This document shows positions 32,383 to 41,300 of a stretch of 64,000 bases of DNA, one piece after another. The position numbers and the translations under genes are program-made. The stretch covers positions 38,920-102,919 of the forward strand of contig CAIVKH010000325.1 in NCBI GenBank assembly GCA_903906425.1, read 5' to 3'. Below the pieces are notes generated by a model. It was not told the DNA's origin and did no database searches. It was given only the letters and a program-made list of their open reading frames with translations. Source of the stretch: an uncultured bacterium (lineage in GTDB: Bacteria; Verrucomicrobiota; Kiritimatiellia; CAIVKH01). How positions within the stretch are numbered: position 1 is the stretch's first letter; each line of letters opens with the position of its first letter.

Positions 32383-33195
32383 TCACTTCGCCGTTTGCGA
32401 TGCGAGATATTCGGAGATGGTCAGGAAGCGGCAGCCTTGACCGCGAAGATAAAGGACCGCCTTTTTGAAATTTTCGAAACGGGCGTCGTCCCACTGATTC
32501 GGGTGGCCCTGAACGGCGACGTACGGCAGCGTGGCGCGCTTCTTTTCGAAATCTTCTTTTACCTTGTCGGGATTCGGCACGAAGAGCGGAACTTCGAGAT
32601 TCATCAGCCGCTGGATGACGACCTTGTCGGTCTTGACGCCCTTCGGCGCGTCATAAAACCACACGGCCTTGATCTGCGGAAACTGTTTCAGCGCCTCGTA
32701 GGTCGTTCCGTCGAGATGCGTCGAGTGCGGCCCGAATGCGGCCATGTCCACTCCGAGCTTCTCCTTCACGAGCGCGATTGATTTCTCAAACATCGCGGCC
32801 TGGTCTTCGACGGTGCCGCCTTCATTTTCCGCCTTCCGCGTTCCGACTTTCATCGCATCGGGAATGCCGCGGCTATAGTAACCGTGGTCCCAGATTTCGA
32901 TGCAGCCGCTCGCGACGCGCTGCTTGATCCAGTTGCAATAAGCGGGGCAGTCACCTTCGAGCGAGTCGGCGAGGATGCCGAGCGATGCATGGATCTTTTC
33001 GGCTTCGAGAAAATCCACCAGTTTCTGCCAGCGCGCCGAGACCGTCACGTTGTCGCCTTTTTGGCGCACGAGATCGTCGAGCTTGAGCATCACCACCGGC
33101 GCGGGCGCGGAATCTTTTTCAGCGGACACGGCAAATTGAACCGCCGCGCCGGCGAGCGCCGCAGCGAAAAACCATCGGAGATTTTTTCTTTTCAT
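32383..33195 (-). CDS. Exported polysaccharide-deacetylase-like protein
   Basis: Start moved to ATG 33195 (MKRKNLRWFFAAALAG), since earlier codons are dyad copy 9. 270 aa with a signal peptide. The opening VVMLKLDDL fits the NodB-type metal-binding Asp pair, CIEIWDHGYYSRG contains the His of the second motif (DHGYY in place of HSHxH), and the later AFGPHSTHLD and YVAVQGHPNQWD add His ligands. It probably hydrolyses an N- or O-acetyl or amide group on a glycan outside the cell. The variant motif makes exact activity uncertain. Confidence 0.75.
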   Translation of the reverse strand: MKRKNLRWFFAAALAGAAVQFAVSAEKDSAPAPVVMLKLDDLVRQKGDNVTVSARWQKLVDFLEAEKIHASLGILADSLEGDCPAYCNWIKQRVASGCIEIWDHGYYSRGIPDAMKVGTRKAENEGGTVEDQAAMFEKSIALVKEKLGVDMAAFGPHSTHLDGTTYEALKQFPQIKAVWFYDAPKGVKTDKVVIQRLMNLEVPLFVPNPDKVKEDFEKKRATLPYVAVQGHPNQWDDARFENFKKAVLYLRGQGCRFLTISEYLASQTAK

Positions 33196-33224
33196 GCGGC
33201 GCAGAATATCACCCGCCCGCAAAC

Positions 33225-33271
33225 TTCCAATGATTGGAAATTCCGATCGCGCATTTTTCCAATGATTGGAA
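33225..33271 (-). repeat. Paired-dyad element, copy 9
   Basis: Dyads at 33225-33239 and 33257-33271 (both G), spacer ATTCCGATCGCGCATTT. It lies between two divergent genes. Confidence 0.95.
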
Positions 33272-33368
33272 GTTCGCAAATCGGCTCGATTCGATGCGGC
33301 GGATCGGATAAAAGAATTCGTGTCGGAGCGCGGGACAATTTCACGGCTTCAAAAGGTGGAGGACGGCA

Positions 33369-35147
33369 ATGAAAAAGTTTGTGGCGTTTTTTGCGATCAT
33401 GCTTACAGCCGGTGTCGCGCAGGCGACCATTGATCTGACGAATTCGGCCTTCTTCATTTCGCACGGACTCACGCCGGACAGGGATGTGACCATCAACGGA
33501 GACACCGGCTTTCTCGCGCATTACACGGGGCTGAACCATCCGGCGGCGCTGAAGAAATATTGTTTTGTGCTGCGGGGCAGCCCGTACAGCCAGGGCTATC
33601 AGGCGGCCGCGCTGTGGCCCGCCGCGACGCACGAGATGCTGACGCTGTTCATGAGGCGCGTGGCGCTCAGCGAGTTCGAATCAATCGGAATTTCGCCGCC
33701 ACCGGGCAGCCCGGCGGAGGACCGGCTCTGGCAGTGGATTTATTCGACGGCACTCGGCTACGCGAAACAGACGGAGCCCATCCTGCCGGCGAGCCTCACC
33801 GACGAATTCCGCGGCGTGGCCGACGGCGTGCGCGCGGCGGGCTACACGGATGTCGGCTACGACGACGTGCTGATGCTCAATCAGGGGTTGGACGGAATCT
33901 TCTTCATTCTCGCCGAACTGCTCGGAAGAGTGCCGGATCAGAAGGCGAACGCGAAGGCCGTCGCGAGTTTCAAGGCGCTGGTGCAGAAAACGCCCGAACT
34001 GAAATCCGCGGTGGAATTTCGCGGCGACCGCGTGTTCATCCGCGGCATCCAGCCCGACACGATCAAGCCGCCGCGTTTCGGCTGCAACGAATTCGTCATC
34101 GGCGGCGCGGCGACGGCGACCGGCGAAACTTTTCACGGCCGCGATTTCATGTTCAACACCGCCGATGTTTATCAGAAATATGTCTCGGTCATGATTCATC
34201 TGCCGACCGCGACGGGCGCGCGGGCCTTCGCATCCATCGCGCCGCCCTCATTTGTCGGACAGACCACCGGCATCAACATTGACGGCGTTTCCGTCGGGCA
34301 GGACATCTGCCAGGGCGCGGCCTACGGAACGAACGTCGCGTTCGGCTGCCTGCTGATTGCGCGGCGGGTGCTGGAATATTCGGCGAACGTGCGCGATGCC
34401 GTCACCGTCGTGCGCAGTTCGCCGCGCGGCGTGCCGTGGAAATTCATCGTGGCCGGCAGCGTGGCCGATCCGGAATACGGCTGCGGCGCGGTGCTCGACG
34501 CGTTCGCCAATTCGCCCGGCTACAACGGCCCGAACTGCCTGCCCGCCTGGCAGCAAAATAACTTGCGGCGCGAGATCGCGCTGCTGGGCAACGGCGACAT
34601 GCCGGTGAACGGCATCATGGTTCGCAGCGCAAAGTGGATCATGCCGCAGCAATTCGTGGGCATCGGCCGCACGCTCCAGATTCCGAATCCGTTTTTCCCG
34701 GACCTGCCGCGATGGAATATCGGAATTTATTTTCCGGACCAGATCGAGACCGATGACAACATCGTCGCGGCGGCCAATCACTTCATCATTCCGCGCGCCC
34801 GCTTCAGCCAGTTTGATCCGGTCGTGTGGGCGCTCTACGGCCCGACCGGCGCGCTCGCCGACAGCGTGTGGCGCTACGAAACGATGCTGTATTCGATCCT
34901 CGGCCACCGCGGCGCGATCCAATATTTCGGCGCCGATCCGGAAATACCCGCCGAAGGCTCCGCCGGCTGGCTCATTGATTTTCTCAACACGAGCCGCTGC
35001 GATTATTATCACGGCGGCGTGGTCGTCGAGGGCCACCACGCGATCATGAACAATTCGACGCGCACGATCAAAGCGCTGTTCGGCCACATGAGCGATCCGT
35101 GGGTCGGCGCGGACCTGGCCGTCTTCGTGAAATTTTTCACGCCGTAG
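33369..35147 (+). CDS. Exported C45-like / phospholipase-B-like hydrolase
   Basis: A 592-aa protein with signal peptide MKKFVAFFAIMLTAGVAQA. The block RFGCNEFVIGGAATATGETFHGRDFMF resembles the start of the mature beta chain in N-terminal nucleophile hydrolases of the C45 (acyl-CoA:6-APA acyltransferase) type, with Cys239 as the likely autoprocessing nucleophile. Upstream, LRGSPYSQGYQ and FRGVADGVRAAGY fit the family's alpha chain, and INIDGVSVGQ follows. Processing at Gly238-Cys239 would be expected. It would cleave an amide or acyl bond of a peptide, bile-salt-like or lipid substrate outside the cytoplasm. The substrate cannot be read. Confidence 0.75.
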   Translation: MKKFVAFFAIMLTAGVAQATIDLTNSAFFISHGLTPDRDVTINGDTGFLAHYTGLNHPAALKKYCFVLRGSPYSQGYQAAALWPAATHEMLTLFMRRVALSEFESIGISPPPGSPAEDRLWQWIYSTALGYAKQTEPILPASLTDEFRGVADGVRAAGYTDVGYDDVLMLNQGLDGIFFILAELLGRVPDQKANAKAVASFKALVQKTPELKSAVEFRGDRVFIRGIQPDTIKPPRFGCNEFVIGGAATATGETFHGRDFMFNTADVYQKYVSVMIHLPTATGARAFASIAPPSFVGQTTGINIDGVSVGQDICQGAAYGTNVAFGCLLIARRVLEYSANVRDAVTVVRSSPRGVPWKFIVAGSVADPEYGCGAVLDAFANSPGYNGPNCLPAWQQNNLRREIALLGNGDMPVNGIMVRSAKWIMPQQFVGIGRTLQIPNPFFPDLPRWNIGIYFPDQIETDDNIVAAANHFIIPRARFSQFDPVVWALYGPTGALADSVWRYETMLYSILGHRGAIQYFGADPEIPAEGSAGWLIDFLNTSRCDYYHGGVVVEGHHAIMNNSTRTIKALFGHMSDPWVGADLAVFVKFFTP

Positions 35148-35173
35148 CGCCGCCGCTCGCGCCGCGCGGTGGC

Positions 35174-35220
35174 TTCCAATGATTGGAAACTGGCGCGGCG
35201 CAAACTTCCAATCATTGGAA
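35174..35220 (-). repeat. Paired-dyad element, copy 10
   Basis: Dyads at 35174-35188 (G) and 35206-35220 (C), spacer ACTGGCGCGGCGCAAAC. It is about 95 bp upstream of the giant gene. Confidence 0.95.
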
Positions 35221-35315
35221 AATCTTTGCGCCGGCCGGTGTTTTTGCGTCGTTTCTCCGGCGCGGCCCTGCTATTGTCACTGCACTTTTGCTGATTGTTT
35301 CTAAGGAACACGCCC

Positions 35316-38300
35316 ATGAAAAAGACATGTGAACTGCCGTCCGGTTTCGTGCGGGTCCTCGCCGCGCTTTTTTTCTGTCTAGCCTTCACGTTGCAGGCGC
35401 AGACGCCGACGGTGGTGCGGATCATGCCGGTGGGCGATTCGATCACGGATGGGTCGTCCTACAGTTCGCCGGGCAATGGCGGGCCGGGGGGCGGCTACCG
35501 GCGGCCGCTGTGGCTGAGCCTGACGAATGCGGGTTATAATGTGGATTATGTGGGGCTGCTGACGATCAATCCGGCCACGGATGTGCCGATGCCGACGCAT
35601 CACGAGGGGCACAGCGGGTGGAAGATTGATCAGATTTATTCGAACATGGTCAATGCGGTGTTCGGGAATACGGAGGACCCGGATGTGTTGCTGATCATGA
35701 TCGGGACAAATGATTTCGGCGGCGGCTACGATGTGAATAATGCGACGAACCGGATTAATCAACTGATCGGGTTGGTGACGACGCGGTGGCCATATTGCAA
35801 GGTGATCGTGGCGAGTCTGACGCGGCGGGGGGCCCCGTATGAGGCGAACATCCAGACGAATTTCAACAATTCGCTGCCGGGGATTGTCTCGAATTATCAG
35901 GCGGTGGGGAAGCAGGTCTATTTTACGGACATGCACAGCGCGGTGCCGTTGTCGGATTTTCCGGACAGTCTGCATCCGAATACGAACGGGTATGTGAAGA
36001 TGGCGACGAACTGGTTCCCGGCGATTACGAATGTGATCAGTCCGCAGGGGACGACGAATGCGCCGGAGATCAAGCGGCTGTCCATTTCGTCCGGGTTCAC
36101 AAATGTGTACGTGACGTTCAGCAAGCCGGTGGATGATGCGACGGCGACGAACATCGACAATTATTTCATTAATGGCGGATTGACAATTCTGGGCGCGTCG
36201 CTGGAGCCGGTGAACAAACGCGACCTGATACTGACAACGACGCCGATGGCGCTTCATACATTCTACACATTGATCATCACGGGGGTCGTGGATCGGACGG
36301 CGTCGGCGACGATGATTGACATCACAATCACGAATTTCCAGACATACGGCGCGTCGGTGCGCGGGGTGTATAACAACGTGCCGGAGGCGGGGGATTACCG
36401 GCTGGTGTATTCGCTGAACATTCCGAATGCGCCGAATTACTCGGTTGGCATCACCTATGACACCGATCTTCATGCCTGTGCGTCTAACTTTACGCGGGTG
36501 GCGTATTACCTGGAAGTGCAGCCGGCGGGCGGTGCGCTGGATTATGCGTGGGTTTCATTCGATGCGATGACGACGAATATCACGCAGATCGGGGTGCCGA
36601 CGTTTGGAAGCGGAGCGAATTTTCAGATGACCATCACGAACATGAATGTGCTGTCGAGCATGCCGAGCATCCTGAATGGCACGAACATGACCGGGGGTAA
36701 TATCGAGTTTTGGCCCAGCAATTATACGCAGGTCAATGCGGCGGGTGTGCCGAATGCCAGCGCTGCGAATTACGACTGGGGAGATCAGGAGTCCACCAGC
36801 GGCAACTACGGTTCCATGCAGGTCCACAATCACGATGCGAGCCAGACGATTTTCGCGTTTAATGATTGGAACAAAGGAGTCAATACCGATCTGGGCATCG
36901 GTAATGATCCGACAAACGCAGCAACGACGGATTGGACGTTCGCCAACAACGGAAGCGCCTACACCGTCAAAGTGTTGCAGGTTTTTGCGAAGCTCGCCAG
37001 CAACACGCCTCCGCTGATCACGAGTTCTTATGGGCTGAGCTATTCGACCGCGCAAATCAATTTCAGCATCCCTGTCGCCGATGATGCGACGGATGTCACG
37101 TTCTATGCCGTCGGCGGTTTGTCGGTCTCGAATGTCGTGATTGATACGGTGACGCGCCAGACCGTGACGCTCGTGACCTCGATGCAGACGGCCGGTGTGA
37201 CGTACACGGCGGTGGTCAATAATGTGCATGACCGCGCGTCCAGCAACTCGGCCGTCATCGTGACGAACACGCTGGCGACATTCCAGGGGCCGGCGGTGAA
37301 TGGAGCGTTCAACAATGTGCTGGATGCGACGAATTATAGCATCGTGTACTCGCTGAACATTTCTAATGGGGCGGCGTACAACACGACGGGCGTGCCCTAT
37401 GATCTGGATTTGCACAACTACATCGGCGCGTACAGCCGCATCGCGTATTACATGGAATTGCAGACGGCGACGGGCCTGCCGAGTTACATCTGGGTTGCGC
37501 TGGATCCGTTCACGACAAATGCCGCGCTGCTCGGCGTGCCGGCGAAATCCGGCAGCCCGATCTTCCAGCAATACGTGAGCAACATGACCGTGCAGTCGAG
37601 CGTTGCGGGCATCGTGCAGGGCAACGGCATAACGACGGGCAACATGGAGTTCTGGCCGTGGGACTATACGGCGAACAACACCAATAACATTCCTGGCGCG
37701 TCGAATACGGCGTTCGACTGGGGCGATTCATGCTCGTCGAATGCTGGTGGTCACGCCTGCATGCAGATCCATAATTACAGTGCCAGTCAGACCCTGTTCG
37801 CCTTCAACAACTGGGGTGCGGCAGCCGGTGGCACCACGGCCGTTGGTATCGGAAAGGATCCGAACTTGGCCCGCGCGAATTACAATCCCGATTGGACGTT
37901 TGCGGCCAACGCAACTAATTATATTGTGAAAACGCTTCAAGTTTACGCGCTGCCCGTCTCCAATGTCGCGCCGTCCATCATCAGCGTTATTCCTCAGTCG
38001 TTCAGCAACGTGATGATGTCGTTTAGCAAGCCGCTCGATGACGGTTCGATTGTGCTGACGAATTTCTCGATTGGCGGTTTGACTGTGCTAAGCGCGACGC
38101 TCGATCCCGTGACCAAGACGCGCGTTGCGTTGATCACGTCGCCGCAGACGCCGAGCATGTTGTACACCTCCGTTGTCAGCAACGTGCGTGACCGCACGGC
38201 GAGCGCTGCGCCGATTGCGCCGAATTCATCGGTCACGTTCCGCGCGCTTCCCGTCAATGGCGTGTATAACAATGTGCCGGAGGCAGTGAATTACAATCTG

Positions 38301-41300
38301 GTTTATTCGCTGAACATTCCGGCCGTCGCCAGTTATGCCGCGAATGGCGCGTCCTATGACGTGGACGCGCACACCAACGTGGGCACATTCAGTCGCATCG
38401 CCTACTACCTCGAATTACAACCGAGCAACGGTCCCGTGAATTTTGTGTGGGTGTCGCTTGATCCATTTTCAACCGATGCCGGGAAGATCGGCATCCCCAC
38501 CACGGCCAGCGGCGCGTTGTTCCAGCAAAATGTGACGAACATGACCGTCATTTCAAGTGTGACGAACATCGTTCAGGGAGCGGGCATCGCAACGGGCAAC
38601 ATGGAATTCTGGCCGTGGAGTTATGGTCAGAACAACACCAATCACATTCCGAACGCGAGCAGCAACACATTCGACTGGGGCGATGCGGTGACAATTGGTG
38701 CCGGTGCCTACGGCTCCATGCAGTTTCATAATTACGGTGCAAGCCAGGTGTTGTTCGGCTTCAACAACTGGGGCGGCGGTGGCAACAACATTGATGTCGG
38801 CATGGGCAACAACACGACAACGGTTGATGCCGACTGGACGCACACGTATAACGCGACAGGATTCAGCGTAAAGGTGCTGCAAGTTTTCACGCTGCCGTCG
38901 TCCAATTCGCCGCCGCTCATCGCAGGCGCATTCGGGCAGCTCGGCTTCAGTAATGTGGTGGTTACATTCAACAAAGCGCTCGATGACAGTGCCGCGGCCA
39001 TGACGAACTTCACACTGAGTGGCGGAGTGACGGTGCTGAGCGCCGTGCTCGATCCCGTCTCGAAAGCAAGAATCACGCTGGCGACCACACCGCAGCTTCC
39101 GTTCACAGTTTACACGGTCACGGTCAACAACCTTAGGGACCGCACGACCGACTACCTGCAAATCGCGCCGAACTCGACGATACAATTCCGCACCGTTGCG
39201 GGAATCGGGGCGTTGGCCAACGTGCCGGAAGCGGCCAGCTATCAGCTTGTTTATTCAATCAGCCTGCCGGCGGCCGCGCAGTATGCGAACTCCGCTTTCT
39301 ACGACGTGGATCTGCGAAATCAGGTTACGAATTTTACGCGCGTGGCCTATTATCTTGAGCTTCAAACGAACAGCGGCCCGGTGAGTTTCGCTTGGACGGC
39401 ATTCGACGCACCCACGAACAATATCAACGCCATCGGGATTCCCACGGTGACCAGCGGTGCCATTCTCCAGCAGCCGGTCACAAACATGACGGTCATAAGC
39501 AGCGTTGCAAATATCGTTAGCGGAACGAACATGTCGGGCGGCAACGTCGAATTCTGGCCCAGCAACTATGGCGCGTCCAATGCGATGAACGTCGCAAATG
39601 CCTCCAGCAACAATTATGATTGGGGTGACGTTCGTACCGGAGGCAACTACGGCTCGATGCAGGTTCACAACCATGACGCCAATCTTGGAGTGTCAACGGG
39701 ACAGGTCATATGGGCCTTCAATCACTGGGGCGGCGCAGGTGGCAACGACGATATTGGAATTGGAAACAATCCAGGCAGTATCCCGAATACCGACTGGACG
39801 TTTGCCAACAACGCGCCGACGTTCACGGCGCGCGTCTTGCAAGTCTATGCGCTGAGCACGACCAATCTACCGCCCGTTGTGATTGATATCAGCGGTCAAC
39901 CCGGCTTGAGCAATGTTGTCATTCAATTCAGCAAACCTCTCGCCGATACTGCAGCCACACTGACGAACTTCACCATCTCAGGATTGACGATTGTCGCAGC
40001 ATCGCTGGACGTGACAACGAGGACTCGTGTCACGCTGACGACGTCGCCGCAAGCTGCGGAGACATTTTACACGCTGACGATTACCGGCGGGATTCAAGAT
40101 CGTACGGCAGGGAGTCTGCCGCTTTCCGGTGGGCCGTCCTACAATTTCATGTCAGCTCCCCGAAGCGGTGTGTACAACAACATCGCCGAAGCGGCCGGTT
40201 ACACACTTGTCTATTCCTTGAATGTCTCGACAACAGGCAACTGGAGCGCATCAACGCCGCCGTATTCGGTTGACAATCACTTTGGCGTCACGAACTTCAC
40301 GCGCATCGGCTATTATCTCGAACTTCAAAAAGCCGGAGTGTCGCCAAGTTTTGTGTGGGCGACAATGGATCCGTTCACGTTGGATACCGGGAAAATTGGC
40401 GTGCCGACGACCAATACGCTGGCTCTCTTCCAGCAACCCGTCACGAATCTGAGCGTCTTCTCGAGTGTATATGGCGTGCTAAGCGGAACGAACATGAGCG
40501 GCGGTAACATCGAGTTCTGGCCGAATGCCTATGTCACGACGAACAACGCGGGCGTGCCGAACGCCAGCGGGGCCACATTTGATTGGGGCGATCAGCCGAC
40601 TGCGGGCAACTATGGCTCGATGCAAATTCACAATAGCGGCGCAAGCCAGGTGGTGTTCGCATTCAACAACTGGGGAACAGCCAACATTTTCGACATCGGC
40701 ATCGGAAATAACGTCATCAATCCGAATCCCGACTGGACGGGTGTGAACAATGCCGGTGTGTACACGTCGCGCGTGCTGCAAGTTTATGTGCTGCCCGTGC
40801 CGGACTTCACGCCTCCTTCGATTCTCAGCGCCGTCGCAACGTCGGATCGCACACGCGCCCTCGTGACATTCAGTGAACCGCTGGCCGATTCTGCTGCCAA
40901 TCCTGCAAATTTCTCCATTAACAACGGCATTGTCGTATCTGCCGCCGTAATGAGCAACAATCTCCGCCAGATCTCGTTGATGGTGAGCGAACTCACTGTG
41001 AACACACCCTACACGCTGACCGCCGTTGGCAACATTTGCGACCGGTCGCCAAACGCGAACGCAATTCCGATTGGAACATCCGTTGCGATCATAGTGCCGG
41101 GAGTCGCCGCGCAGATTCTGGCGAATGTGCCCGAGGCGACGAACTTCGTGCCGGTGCTCACGCTCAATATTCCAGGCCCGGTTCCCAACTGGAACGTCAG
41201 CGGAACCGCCTATGTTCTCGACAACCGCACACTCATTGGTTCGTTCTCGCGCGTCGCATACTACATGGAGCTTGCAACGAACAATGGCCCGACCAACTGG

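Noticed and set aside
36860-36880. Single AATGATTGGAAC in the giant gene
   Set aside because: Half a dyad only, encoding a repeat-conserved FNDWN/FNNWG segment. It is coding coincidence, not an element copy.
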